The notes beneath the pieces were generated by a model that was given only the letters and a program-made list of their open reading frames with translations, did not search any database and had not been told where the DNA came from. A stretch of DNA of 64,000 bases from Linanthus parryae (taxonomy: Eukaryota > Streptophyta > Magnoliopsida > Ericales > Polemoniaceae): positions 19,292,001-19,356,000 of the forward strand of contig JALGPY010000007.1 in the NCBI GenBank assembly GCA_023055425.1, in the 5' to 3' direction. The translations under genes were made by a program, and so were the position numbers. Below are positions 46,136 through 59,612 of this stretch, in pieces (positions within the stretch are counted from its first letter, which is position 1; the number at the start of each line of letters is the position of its first letter).

Positions 46136-49100
46136 ATGGATAATGTTCATGAGGACGCTTCCCCTAATGGAAACATAACCTACAGTGAGGCAGAGGCAGA
46201 GTTTAGCAATGTTGACTACTCAGAAGGAATCTCACCCAGTGGAGATGCTGCCCGAGAATTTGGGAGTTTGGGAGAGATGGTTACCCGAATTGAACTAGAC
46301 TTGGCATGTTCTGCTGAGAAGTTGGTTAATTTGAATGTTCTTATGATGCATGTAGCCACTAGAGAAACTGACTTTGAGGCTTTTGTGTCAGATGCTGAAC
46401 ATGTAAACGGGGAAACTCTCCTGAAAGCAATAGAATTTTATCTCCTATCTGTAATTTTGGACTCGGAAGTGAAAGAACTTGATAATTTTATGTCCACAAT
46501 CCAAGCAGAGATTATTAGTGCCAATGAGAATGTACATTCACCCAAGCACTTGGGGACAGCTCTTGAGGAGGTTGAAGAAAGATTATATTATTCCGAGGAC
46601 TCACTAAAGCAGTCAGTGGACCAACTTTCCGAGATAAAGGTTCAATCTTCCGAGTTCCAGAATATCTTTTCAAGATACGACACGGAAAACAATTGTAAGT
46701 CTCCCACTTCGAAAATATCTAATTTATAATTTCAGGTTATGATCCTTTAATTAAGCATGGTTTTCTTAGAATACTTCGTCCATAAAAGAGCTTACTTGAA
46801 TGTAAGCAGCTGATTGATTAATGGAAATCGGCTTTTATACAAATAGTAATTGGCGTTTCTTCAAGTCATGAAATATACTTTTGAGCTACTTCTTAGATGT
46901 CTTTTTCATATTATAGCCCCCCTCGTTTTCCTGCTTCTATGATTCTATCAGTCCCTATAGAACGGAAATACTAAGAAAAGATAATGCGGTTATATGATGC
47001 TCTGGTCAGGTAAGTATTCACTATTCACATGCTAATGCGCTTGCATGCTGCAGGGACAGGTGGGGATATTGACTTTCTTGGAAGAAGGAAAATGTCAGAC
47101 GAAAATGCAAAGATAAAAATGCAGACTGCTGAACAGCAAAGGGGTTTTCTTAGGATGCTAGAGCAATCTTTAGCTAGAGAAATGGATCTTGAGAAAAAGG
47201 TAGGTGAGTTGATAAACTTTGAGGAAGAGCTAAAACAAAGACTGCACTCTTCAGAAGAAGAGATATACTCTATGGAAGAAGAAGCATCAGTTGTTTGGGG
47301 AAGGATGATTGAAGCAGAGAATTCAGCTGAGATATTGATGGATGTTTCAAAAGAGATACTAGCACGGCTTCAGCTGGCTCAATTAAATTCGAATGGCTCA
47401 ATCCAGCTTGAAGAGAAATTGAAGCTAGAGCTTCAAGATTCAGATGAACAGTTGAAATCTAAAGACGTCACCATACAGAAGCTTGATGAAAAGCTAGGCT
47501 CTGCTGATTCTGAGGTCTTAGCTTTAAGAGAGAAGGTGAATTCACTTGAGGAGCAACTTAAAGAGTTAGGGGATCTGAGAGAAAAAGTTGCTATCGCCGA
47601 AGATAGGGCTGTCAGTGCAGAAACTAAGTGTAAACTACTAACTGAGACGAACGAGAAACTGAGTGAAGATTTTGGTACTTCTTCAGAGAAGGTTAATATA
47701 CTTGAGAGGCAGCTGAGAGAATCTGACATGCAGCTGCAGCATGCATTGGCATCTGTTGAAGCAAGTAAAGAGAAAGAAAGTATGTTATATTCTACAGTTC
47801 AAGACATGGAAAACTTAATTGAAGATCTGAAATCAAGGGTTTCAAAAGCTGAAAGCCGGGCTGATAATGTAGAAGACAAGTGTATCACGCTATCTGAGTT
47901 CAACTCGGACCTGAATGAAGAACTCACCTTTCTTAGGAGTAAGTTGGAAAGTTTGGAAGCATCTCTAAGTCAAGCTGAAAAAGCTAAAATGGCAACTGCA
48001 AAGGATATAAACATTCGGACTAAGGTTATTACGGACTTAGTCATGCAACTGGCCCTCGAAAGAGAACGCCTCCACAAACAGGTTTGTTTCTTGCTCTAGT
48101 TGAAGATTAATTTTGACTCTTCTTCTCCTCCCCTCTTCAAAACAAACCAACTTCTCTAAATTGACCAGTTAATCAAGCTCATCTTGGTTTCTACTACTGT
48201 TTAATGAATCCGTAACTGGCAATACTTTTGGGTTTGGTGGGTAGTAAGGGTGGGATCTGTACATTGTTATATCTACACAACTTACCTTCTGAATCCCATA
48301 TTATTTTTTTTCCTATTAATGGGTTATTTCGGTAGCTCTATCTGAATTCTGTTTTTAGGGAACGTGCAAGTATCAAGTATTGCTCAAATGGTTCATTCAG
48401 TAGTTGTACTGCAATGCTCTATCACATATTCATTATGAAGGGACATCCTTTATTATACAATAGGTATAGTGAACTGTTTAGATCCCTTTTGAACAGAAAA
48501 TATAGTGAATTTCACTCTATGTATACGAGACAGTAAAGAATAAAATCACCTGAGAGCGGTTCTGCTGCCCCCACAGTAGCCTTGTTATGTTGATCAACGG
48601 TCAGATATCTTAGAATTCTGGCTATAATATTTAATTATATGTTTGCTTCATAAGTGCAATACAGCCTGTCCTTGTGCGGAAAGTGCTTTGCATTTGAAAA
48701 CCACCTGATGTGGTCTCAAAGTAGGCCCTCAAGTACACTACTTCCGCTTGTAGTCTGAGTTTTTTTCTAGTGCATGAATAGTTTTGGAGGCAGAGCGAAT
48801 CAAAATACATGAGGTTAGAATGAATCACTCGTGACAGACTTACATGTTAATCTAGTGTAATAATCTTATTAATCAACTTAAATGTGCAATGTTATTCAAA
48901 TTTTATATGTTTTCCACCTAGAATCATTCAGCTGTTTCAAGTTATCATTATTTGCTGCAACCTTTTTTTCATCATTTAGATTGCTACTTCCAACTTTTCG
49001 AAGAAGGTTTTCTTTCACTGATCAGACGATCATCAATGCAATGATTTATTGTAGGATCCTTTTTCCAAGTGTCATAATGCTTGCATTTTGAAATATAAGA

Positions 49101-51331
49101 ATCCGAGTACTTTTTTCCTTAGGAGGTAGGTATTCCATAGAAGAACTAGGGGGTTAACTACACTAGACGTGTATGTTGTAAAATGAGCTTCTCTTTTTTT
49201 AATGGGGAATGATAATCATGGTTAGTCTAAGAGAACTTTCTCAAGCCAACAGCATACTAAATAACAGAAGTTACTTTCAAGGAGATGTGTGTTCACTGTA
49301 ATGGTCTCTCCAGGATAATTTTGAGTGTCATTTCAATTATAGAAAGAAAAGCTTTGTCTAGCGGGTGGAAGCATACATTTAGGGCATGTGCTCAAATTAT
49401 AAGTAACATTTGGTTTTATTAACCCACAACCAGAATTCAGGGAAGATATTTGCTATACGAACAAAAAGCATTAGAGGAAAGGGTGTCAGGTTTTAAAAGA
49501 CTTGCAAATACCTCATATTTTAAACATGAATATTCTATATGTTATTGGGCTTATTGTTATTTGGAAGAATTGTTTCAGAGCTCCCTGCATTATATTTTTT
49601 GTTTAATACATTAATCTTACCGCCATGTACAGTGTACCGTGCAACTTGTTACTATATTTTTCGTTCCACATACGAGAGCCATCCACGTTCTTGGTATTTT
49701 TTGTTTTAACCGGGAGAATAGCGCAGTTAGCATTGTCAATGATCTTGGCAACTGTGGTAAAACCAATTTGAGATTTCTTAGTTGAAAAAAAAGTCCCCTT
49801 GGCAGACCCTTGTGTCCGTTTACTCTGTAGTCTGACTAGACTACTACGCCATTATATACCGGTTCCTCCAAGGTTCTTTTCTTCTCATTGACCCCTCCCT
49901 TATCAAAGTAACTCAGTCTCTTTAGATGATGTGCACGGTGCAGTGTGCACCGTCCATTTAACTAACTTCGCAGATTAGCTTATTATACTACCCAAAAATG
50001 TTGGAAAATTGTCTTTTAAGATGCTTTCAGCATCTGTTCACAACTAGAGGATCTCAGTCTTGTAATCTTTCCCGTATATTAAAATCTTTTTCATTAGGGT
50101 AGCTTCGGGAACTTGAAAGATCAACATGAAGCTACGGACTCGGTCATGGATATGGCAGTTCAATCATATACATCAATCGTGTTCTACCTTGTTGTAAATG
50201 TGAACTTGAACCTTTGAGATAGGAGATAAAGTTGCTGACTTATGTTGTATGCAGATAAATTCATTAAGAAAGGAGAATGCCATACTTTTCAAGCAAGCTG
50301 GTTGGGATTCTGCTAGAACCGCGGGCCACAAGGGTTTTGGGAATTGTAAGGACCCATTTTCTCCGAAGCAAGGTTACAGTAGTGCAACTTGTGCACAGGA
50401 GAAAGAGGAAGGGGCAGGTGATGTCTCAGCTACGAGTACCAAAGTAAGTGGTCAAGTGCTCTATTTGTTAATTCATTCATTTCCTTTATGAATGTTTGCA
50501 ACACTCAGAAGTAAGATGGGTATTGGGTAATGTTAGGAAGTTTTGTTGGACGAGGAAAATTGAACAAGATGGAAAGACTCGAACACTACCAGATCTGGCA
50601 GTAGGTAGCAAATCTTCAGTTTGTACAGAGTCGACCATAATCAGAAGACATGTTTCTATTTCTAGCTTTACCACTTAAGTACTTCCATGATTTAATTTAT
50701 GATTAAAGGGTCTCTCATCAAGTCATCATTCGAGCAAATATCACAATGCTCCTTTTCCTTATGGTAGATAATTGGAAATATATTCATTGATGAGGAGCTT
50801 GAAACATACTTGCCGAGTTATTATGAAGGTCTTGTTGGTGCATTCACGGATACAGAAAATATGGGATTGAATCTATCAAAGTGGTCTGACCCTCACTTTA
50901 TGACTGTTTGTTAGACCTCTTATGTTTGGGTCCAGGATCCCAATTCTGTAGGCTGAGAAGGTTTTACACTTACTGTTCTACGAGCTCAATACGGTTTTTT
51001 TCCATTCCCAATATTGAGTTGCAAACATGCATTAGATAGTTGTTTTTTGCGGATGCGCATCTAGTTAAGGCTCTGCCCTCTTTATCTTTACCTGCAATAT
51101 GAATTATAACCTCCTACTCAATTCTTTCAGGAAGAAAATACATTGAACGATCCAACGGGAGGCAATGGTGGACCAGGGCCACAAGATATAGCATCTGAAC
51201 TTGAGACAGTCAGGAACATAGATGCAAGACAACTAAATTTCAAGCACACCTTTGTGGTTTTTCTCGGACTTGCCTTGTCAGCCCTAGCCGCAGCCTTTTT
51301 CTTTCAAAACCCAGAAGTCCAGTTTTGGTAG
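46136..51331 (+). CDS. WIT: WPP domain-interacting tail-anchored protein (WIT)
   Basis: WIT proteins are plant outer nuclear envelope proteins. With WIP proteins they hold RanGAP at the envelope, and they link SUN-WIP bridges to myosin XI-i, affecting nuclear shape and movement. Exons: 46136-46694, 47054-48081, 50255-50443 and 51131-51331. Phases agree, giving 658 residues, between the two Arabidopsis paralogues in length. The N-terminal part has the family segment SAEKLVNLNVLMMHVATRE. A long heptad-rich coiled coil fills exon 2 (residues about 190-530). The last exon ends with a single hydrophobic segment, about residues 632-650 (TFVVFLGLALSALAAAFFF), and eight more residues: a tail anchor. 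Intron 2 is 2.2 kb. I cannot tell WIT1 from WIT2 here. Confidence 0.9.
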
Positions 51332-52349
51332 TCTAGATCGGATGTGGGCATCTTCGCCGTCAAGTTCTGACAAATAATATGCAACACGTTCCTTCCGCAC
51401 GACCTCACCAATTTGTTTCTTTCTTCCTTTGGCACTGGAGGTTGGCATTTACTTAAGTTTGGAATCAGCTAGAGTCGACGAAGTTGCAAAGTCAGTGATC
51501 ATACAAACACGGGCATAGGTAATCTTTTTCTTACACGGAAAATAGGATATAGTGGTTGCGCTTAGTTCTGCATGTACGGAATGGCTATAGAGTACCTGAT
51601 TCATGAGAAATTTGAAGGTATTAAATGTTCTACTGGTGGAAGGGTTTGGAAGCTGTTAGTTGTTGCTGTATGTAATATGTTTTGTAGATTTTGTTTCTAC
51701 ATCTACCGGATCAACTTCGGTTTGAGTACCTAATAACACGTGAAATTACAATTTTAAGAGATAGTAAACTGCATTGTAGTAGGCAATTTCGATTCTTATC
51801 CCACCATAATTAATACAGGGTTTTGAATGGAGGTGTCAATGTGCTGGTTCTGGACTGGATCAAGAATCCAATTTAGGTATTAGGATGGTCAGAATAACAC
51901 TTAGACCCCAGAATTGGCCGCTGTTCCCATTTCTGGGTCAATATTAGGGTTTCAAGCTGTGACACTTTCTTCTTCCCTCAGTTGCACCAAGATTGAATGA
52001 ATCTCTGGTGTCAAAGTCATATTTTCTTTTGGAGGGGAGAAAAGGAAAGGGGTGTGGGCCGTGTGGCTCTTCCAGAGTGAGAGAGGCACCTAAACAGAGC
52101 ACTTGACTCCCTAGGGAAAACCTCAGTGAGGTGTTGGAATTGGCTCTTGTTCTTCTAATGGCCACCACTTTTGCAGGAGGGTGTGTGGAAGGAGATGATT
52201 ATTGTTATTATTTTCAATCATGTTGGAGTTGAAAATAAAGAAGCTCGCTGGGTTGTAAACTCAGAAATGGAGAGAAATTTGTTTGTCCTCCGTCAATGGT
52301 TAATTAAATCAGATAGTTAAAGACTTAAAGTTGAATTGAAAAGTCATTC
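51332..52349. other. WIT 3'UTR and spacer
   Basis: The sequence after the stop stays moderately GC-rich to about 51700, as expected for a 3'UTR. No other gene is seen up to the next MITE. Confidence 0.4.
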
Positions 52350-52579
52350 TACCTCCGTAACTTCTCTTTCTCTACGTTTTGACTTTTATCATTATTCAAA
52401 CAATTCATTTTTTTTTTTATATTTTTTCATGGTGTTGTAGAAATGTTGTAGATTTCTACAACACCATGAAAAAATTATCAAAAAAGTACATAATTTTGCT
52501 ACATAAATTACTGAGTCAAATGATTCAGTTACGGGTAAAAAATTCAAAGTGTAGAGAAAGAGGTGTCACGGATGAAGTA
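52350..52579. mobile_element. Stowaway-like MITE, copy 4 (diverged)
   Basis: Ends TACCTCCGTAACTTC and the complement of GGATGAAGTA, with CTCTTTCTCTAC against GTAGAGAAAGAG further in, form an inverted repeat. The centre repeats TTTTTTCATGGTGTTGTAGA in inverted form. Related to copies 1-3 through these shared words. Confidence 0.75.
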
Positions 52580-52906
52580 TATGACACTCGTGCCTTCTCA
52601 CTTCAGCTTTTGTAAATGCACCTGTGTGTTTTGTTTAGTGATTGGGTTTTTAGAAGATTAGGACAACCTGTGCATTTCACGCTCATACGTGATGATGAAA
52701 TAAGAGTGGTAAAATATACTAAGTGTTTCACTTTCACTTAACATACTACTTTTATTTCCTTCAACAATCCTTTTAGAAACTGATTTATAGTAAAACTATT
52801 AAGTAAAAAAGCTCATTCTTAAACAGCATGCAAAGTCAAGAGATTTAATTTGAGACGGCAAGTAACATAGTAGCATAACACAGTTGACTTCCGAAACATC
52901 TCATTA

Positions 52907-53252
52907 TTGACATAAAACCTATCTGTAGTATTACACTTGTGACACAAAACCCTCGGCACTTTCAATTTTCTACATCAACCCCCTACAGTTTACTATTTGG
53001 TGATACTTAACCCAAAATTAGTAACGCCGTTAAGGAATTGGATAGAACAAATTCACGTGACAAACACATAATGGACTTATTGGTAATTTCTCACTTTGAT
53101 CACGTGACTTTGTTCCATCCAATTTATCAACGGCGTTACCGATTTTGGGTGAAGTGTCACAGAATAGTAAACTGCAGGGAGTTGCTGTGGAAATTTGAAA
53201 GTGCAAAGGTTTTGTGTCACAAATGTAATTCTGCAGGTATGTTTTATGTCAA
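52907..53252. mobile_element. foldback element with inverted repeats of about 155 bp
   Basis: The left half starting TTGACATAAAACC and the right half read backwards match over nearly their full length, including GTGACACAAAACC, CAGTTTACTATT and GTAACGCCGTT, leaving only about 40 bp between them. A long-armed non-autonomous element, perhaps Mutator-related. No clear target duplication was found. Confidence 0.8.
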
Positions 53253-56200
53253 TTACCCATAAAATAACTATGCATTGATATATTACTCCAGTATACCCAA
53301 CAAAAGCAATTTACTTATCCTTGACCATTTGGCATTTACACCTGCACCCAGGTTTCAAAATGATGCATCCCCATAGATAATATTTATCCAGAAAACTCTT
53401 ATGGTCATGGACTCATAGCAGTAGCACTAAAATACCAAATTGGAGAGTAATCAATACAAAGTGCGCGCATTTACACAATAGATACAATAGCCCGAGACAG
53501 GATACGTATTTACACAATAAATAAGTACACGCATTTACACAATAAATGCACTATGCAGTTTGATACCGTCTCTGCCCAATGAGCCGACTCCAAATGCCCT
53601 TTCATGTCTTCCATAGCTGGCTAAACTAGGCTCCTCATGAATGCAACTTCTCCCAAAACAGTTCTTCAGATCAGAAGAAAATCATGTGCCGTAGCATTCT
53701 GAATTTCATCAACAGATACCAAAAGTAGTTATCTATCGGGTCAAAAACCTGACACCCATACCATATTCTTGCCATTTCCGGAAAATCTTACCGAATCACG
53801 CATTCATTCGCTTTGGCCCTTTTGACGGGTCGAGAAACCAAAGTGATTCCCTTCCTGTCCTCCAGATATTGCAATCATTCTAATATCTCTTCAGGTGAAT
53901 TTTCTTCTTTGTCATGGCACTTGATCATTCTGTCACAAAAAAGCTGAGAGCAATTTCATGCCACTGAGTGCCTAGTAGAGGAGGCTAGGGCAAAAGAGAC
54001 AACCTAGCAAGAAAAGCAAATCAATAAGGTCGGCTACATTTTCAGTGGGACACTGAAATGGACAGCAATATTTTATCATTCACCTACTATTTCGATCAAG
54101 TGACGTGGTGATTCAGAACTACTACTGTGAGCAAAGAGTTCTGGATTCGCTCACTACGAAAGCTTGTGACAAACTGATGAATGTCCTTGGGTTTAACAAT
54201 AAAAAGTAAAATTGTGAAAGTATTTGAAGATAGCCAAGAATGCATTATCTTTAATGAAGGCTCAGAGCTCTAAAATGATAGCACAGAAATACAGGTATTA
54301 ATGGTTTTGGCTGGGGCCGGAAAAATACGTCTCCACACGATGACCCAACACAAACAAGACATAAAAGTAGGGTTTAGGGTTTGGGTTTAATGAAATGGGT
54401 TTTGTCATTTTGCCGCCCCTAGTTTTGGCAAAATGAGAAAACCCATTTCACATCGTACACGCACACGACTCAAATTTGACCTGACACAAACAAGACCCAC
54501 CCACGAATTGCCACCCCTAGTTTTGGCGGCTTCTGAACCACTGTTACTTGGTCCATGAGCTCATCCTTCCTCATTGTGCTGTCATTTTGAATGTTATTAA
54601 ACTACTTATAGATTTTACTACAAACAGAAGAGAGGTTACCTCTAACCTCTCCTTGATCATTTGGTAAGGCCCTCACCAAATACATCTTGGTTTGAAATTA
54701 TCCATCTAACATCTGAAAGAGAATAGAAGAATATGTGATGTTGAGAATCTAAACTTTAGAAACAAGGGAAACTCGAAAACTAGAACTCATATTAGAGTCT
54801 TCTGTAAATGTAGCCAAAAAAAGTACACGCAGCGTTCTTAATACAGCTAAGACCTCAACTTATTTCTTAATAGTAAGTTAGTAACCTTTCCCACATTGCT
54901 TTTCTACCCTCTAGATCTCTTTCAGAAAGTATAAGATCTTAATTTTAATAAGGGATGATAGCTTATAGCTTTTCAACATGCAAGCCCAGTTGAAAGAACA
55001 CACACTAGCTCATAGAGCTGTCAAAGGCAACACCATTCGCAAATTTTAATTGCCAAAAATTATGAAAGAACCATCACCAGTTAAAGAAGATTGATCCAAT
55101 AAATGCCTTGCTATTTTGGTCTTGGGCTTTTCAAACTTTTGACGGATTTTATTAGCAAAATATGACCAGTCCAATTCAAAATCACATCACCACAACAAAA
55201 GCAATTCTGCGCTAATTTGGCGATGAAGACGATGATTTTTGTTACCCAAAACTCACACTAAACAACAATCACCATTTGCTTTTAAGCAAAGCAATTAAGC
55301 AACTTTATAATCCCGCATTGTAAGTGGAACAAGAACTTAATACCACTACGTAAGCATACGTGTAAGGATTTTACAGGCTATTAGTTGTCAAAACCCCACC
55401 AACACTCTCAATTATATTGCTGTTAATGCATTGCAGCATAAAGGATTATAATTATATTATTATATTCAGACATGTAGTAATATATAACATTTAAATCATT
55501 GTAGTGTCTTCAATATCCATATCACAAAAAGTAGAAATAAAAGCTTAAAAGGTGTAAGATTATTATGGTGTGAGGTTGCGAGCTTATCCTTTTCTTGACT
55601 AATCTTTTTAGATTTCATGACCTCATTAAAGAAAAATAAAACCGAAAGCTATAACTATAATAATAACAATATTTATTATTATTATTTCTATAATGTTGTT
55701 TATTGGTTCAACATAGACTTGATGTGTTTTATGGTCATTTATTATTAGATCAAGAGGGGTTAACTCTAGTAAACAAATCCAAACTCTATATTAGCTAATC
55801 ATCACAACTAACAAACTGCAGCATTCCCACAGACAACATACATATGATTGCAAAATTTAGAGCAGACTCTGTCTGAAGTCAGCCAAATATAACATCATGG
55901 TTTGTAAATCTAAATCCAACTTCTTTGCTAAAATCCCTATAAAACTGAAACATATAGCAACACTACTTGTATTACTCATCAACAACTCCCTGAATCACTA
56001 GATGACGTCGGGGGATCGAAGGGCATGGGTTTGGACAGCCTTATAATCTCCCTGATTCCCATGTCCCAAACTCATGATTGATGAAAATTATGCTGAGAGT
56101 GCTTAGCGAAAGTGCATATTTAATAGTGTGAATAGACCACTGCAAAACAAAAACAGCCAATCCCATAACGACAGCTTCAATTGTTACAGCAGATAAACAT

Positions 56201-59200
56201 ATGTTCATAGGTTCAGTTTCACCTTCAAATTTTCATCTTTAATTGAGATGAACATGTTGATGTGGGGAGTAAAAGTTAGGTACCCTACCTCCCTACTCAT
56301 TGGATCATTTTTCGAAGAAAAAAATGTTAAGGTTGTCCTAATGGGGAGCACAACTGGTCACACACCTATAGGTACAAGTGACAGTACCACAAAATTGAGA
56401 GCCCCATGATGAGCATGAGCTGAAAGAAAGCAACCCCCATAGCGGAGATTAATCATCCAGAGGCAGGAACAAGAAGGAAGGTGCGGTAGGTCCGCTAACC
56501 ACGCGCGCTGTGGGACCACTTTTACAACCTATCGTGCACCAGCGTTTTAATCGTCACCAACAATATCACTTTCCATAGGTACATTTGTTCTGTTTGGTAC
56601 TTAAAGGAGGCTGTGACTGGTGAGTTAAATCCGGTAGCCCTCTTTGCTTGACCAGAGGCCGTTTCTTTAGGGCACTGTCCTGTCCCTACTGGTGAGATTC
56701 CTCATTGTCACTCATGTTTTCCCAAATTGCCCACGCAATTGCATTTGGATTTTGTACATGGGTTTCTTGAAGGCAAGGGTGTAACTGGAAGCGAAAGTTA
56801 GATCGTGGACGGGATTGTTAAAGATAGATAAGATATGCAGGCCAGGCTCAGGTGAGGTGGGTGACATGAGTTTAATAATTGCTTTTGGTTTTCACATCTG
56901 TTGATATACAAGTGTCTTCATGTGTATGTATATTCAACTTAACTACTGCAGTAGAACATAACTATCATAGATACGTAGTATTTAAACTGAAATAAATCTC
57001 CCAAAACATGCAGTGATGAAATGTAGAAGATTCATACAACAGATCCAACACAGGCCACACAAAAAGATAAATCATCACGTTAATGATAGAAATTTACCAA
57101 CAAGATGTAACATACATTACCATCCATAAATTCGGAAGAGAAAGTATAAAGGTACCCTTAATCAACAAGTGATGTGCCTTTTCAGTTCATAAGCTTGTTA
57201 GTGGTCCTCTTTGACATATAAAAAGATATAATATTGTTCAAGGTAAATCCTTAAGGTCATCGCCATCCTAAACCAATACTGGTTGTTAGTTAGACATCCC
57301 TGCAGAAAAACTTCCTATATGGACGAACGCCACTTTTTCTATTTTATTTAAATAGAGAAATTGGTTCGTCGGTAGGTTCAGTTTGTTTGAGCAGTTCTTT
57401 ATTGCTTTCTATTTTGAGTAAAGAGAAGACAGTTTTGAGGATCTACCTTCAAACATACTCAGGTGAAGTCTGCCAAGTATGAAAAGTGCTAGAAAGTAAA
57501 GTATCCCTACAAGTATATTTATCCTGTAACCAGGTACCATACCAAAAGTTGTATTCATTCTTTCAACCAAATCAAACAGCTTTATACTATCAACCCCCGT
57601 GAGGAAAATGACTTGGTTAAGAAAAGTAAAACAAAAAAGAAGAAAAAAGAAGCAGCAAAAGAAGACAAACGACAAAACAATTTGAAGACATGATATGAAA
57701 TGAAGGTCTATATCTGTCTTATGATTTTGTTGACCAATTAGTCCACTCAACCATCAAAACATGTGGTTCGGAGAGGCATTTACCTCCATAGGATTCTGGT
57801 TTCTGGATACATTTTGCAAAGTTTCTTCATAGTGGCAGACTGCATTTCAAACCACATTAACACCACCTCAGCTCCTCCCTCTCTCTGTTCCCACTGCATC
57901 ATATTAAGAGTTATTCATTGCCTGACAAAAACATTCATGCTCACATGGGATGAAGGATATGCAGAATGGGAAGGAGTAGACTCAAATGACAGCAAAATTA
58001 TCCGCAAGATCATGAAAAATGTAAGTAATACTGGGCAGCGACTTCTTTTTCCATGTGGAAAACATTAATCAAAATAGTAGGTGTGCAATTTTGTGTAATT
58101 CCTGGTTAACTCAGAAAGTTTTCGTGGAGAGTGCCGCTGTTTGATAGAAATGTGAAGAGACACTATGAACATAAAACTATTAGCTGCTTTTTTTTAGCTC
58201 CATCCAGCATCTAGTAATTCTTGCTTCCTCTGGAAGTAGTCCAATTTATCTTCCAACAACAAAGTGAACAATCAATAATCCCGTAGGTGCACCAAGATCC
58301 TAGGGTTTTCTTACTTGTACGGAACTTATTTTGCGCACTATTTTTGTCAGGACGTGCCCAAGAATCGACAAAGAACATCTTAAAGATACGTAATCTCACA
58401 GTGTGAAGCTAATCATAGCGAGTTTAGGTTAAAATGTTCCAATGCCTCCAGTGGTGAGCATTAACTAGTTAGCTCAACTCAAGATGGATAAGGAGATTTG
58501 ACCAGGATTATACCACTAAATAAAAGGTTTACATGGCAAGTTAAAATGAGTTTTTAACTTTCAAGACTTATAATTACACCCACCCATTCTGTTGGTGGTC
58601 ATCTCCACTGAGAGTTGCTCAATAGAGAACTTAATTTTTCTGTTGCAGTTCAATGGATGAGCAGGAGATAGAGAGTTTCATCTACAACTTGGAACAGAGA
58701 TAATCTTAATGTAGTGGGAACTTTATCTGGTTTGGTATCACATCACAGGCATTGCCCTTTCCTCTAGCTTTACCACTTACCAATCACAGTGGAAGATGAT
58801 GTTATCATACTTCAAAATAATGCTGCACAAAAATCTATAAGCTCCTTCAAACTGCAGACTTTTGGAGCGATAATTTACTGAAAACTCCTCTTATTATGAC
58901 GCACCATGCTCACTGGTACCTAATTATTTCCACGGGCATGGAGCCATGGACTGCGACTCCTGGTAACCAAAATATTAAGCAAGTAGTTTGTATTTTATTT
59001 TCTATTGGGTCCATCCAAGTGGTAGTTGAGTCACAAAAACCTCACATAATCCTTTTTTACTTTGCATCCCTAATATTTCTGCACTGTTCACATACATCAG
59101 CAAATGTAAAAGCTTAAGAACTGATTAGAAACAATACAGTGGGGAGACTCTGTAGATTGACTTCTAGAACCCCATCTCTTTCTTGTTCCAAAGCATTCCC

Positions 59201-59510
59201 CCATCTGAATTATTATACTCCCCACAGACTAAATCACATCCTCCCTGATGTAAGCAATCTTTGATCAAAAAAATCATTATCCACATGCCCATGGATGTGT
59301 TCCATACATTAGATCCACTCATGTGATGATGGTACCATACATGACATGGCTTACACCCTCGCAGGGTTATATAGAACTGTGTATAGTATGTGACCCATTC
59401 ATACATGTATGTGAGTCTGTTACTATAGCAACAGCATATCCATTATATACCAATGGCCTCATTGTTAAGAAACTCCAACTACACTGAATAGCAGTAAGTG
59501 GGTCCACTTT
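53253..59510. other. 6.2-kb gene-free stretch
   Basis: I found no supported gene. Small items: three near-repeats of CGCATTTACACAATA within 53464-53553, a hairpin at 54391-54450, and repeated CACAAACAAGAC phrases near 54348 and 54484. Short ORFs such as 57750-57409 on the minus strand, with hydrophobic stretches, have no recognised homologue. Some of this may be UTR or intron of genes I cannot see. Confidence 0.35.
54391..54450. repeat. 60-bp hairpin, 24-bp arms
   Basis: TGAAATGGGTTTTGTCATTT and the following bases to 54414 are complementary to 54427-54450, with one mismatch. The loop is GCCCCTAGTTTT; the word CCCTAGTTTTGGC occurs again at 54516. Confidence 0.8.
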
Positions 59511-59525
59511 CTCCTTTTCGCTTCC

Positions 59526-59533
59526 TATAAAAA
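59526..59533 (+). promoter_or_regulatory. TATA box of the bZIP gene
   Basis: TATAAAAA lies 87 bases before the ATG, leaving a leader of about 55 bases if transcription starts 30 bases downstream. No long upstream ORF is present, in contrast to sucrose-controlled S1 bZIP genes. Confidence 0.65.
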
Positions 59534-59612
59534 TCCCCCTTCCCTAAGGCTTTCTTCCAACCCAAATACCCAACTTCCACTTCATTCCCTAAAGAACCAT
59601 TCGTGCAGAACC

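Noticed and set aside
57409..57750. minus-strand hydrophobic ORF of 113 codons
   Set aside because: No recognised family, start region dominated by T-rich low complexity, and no supporting gene context.
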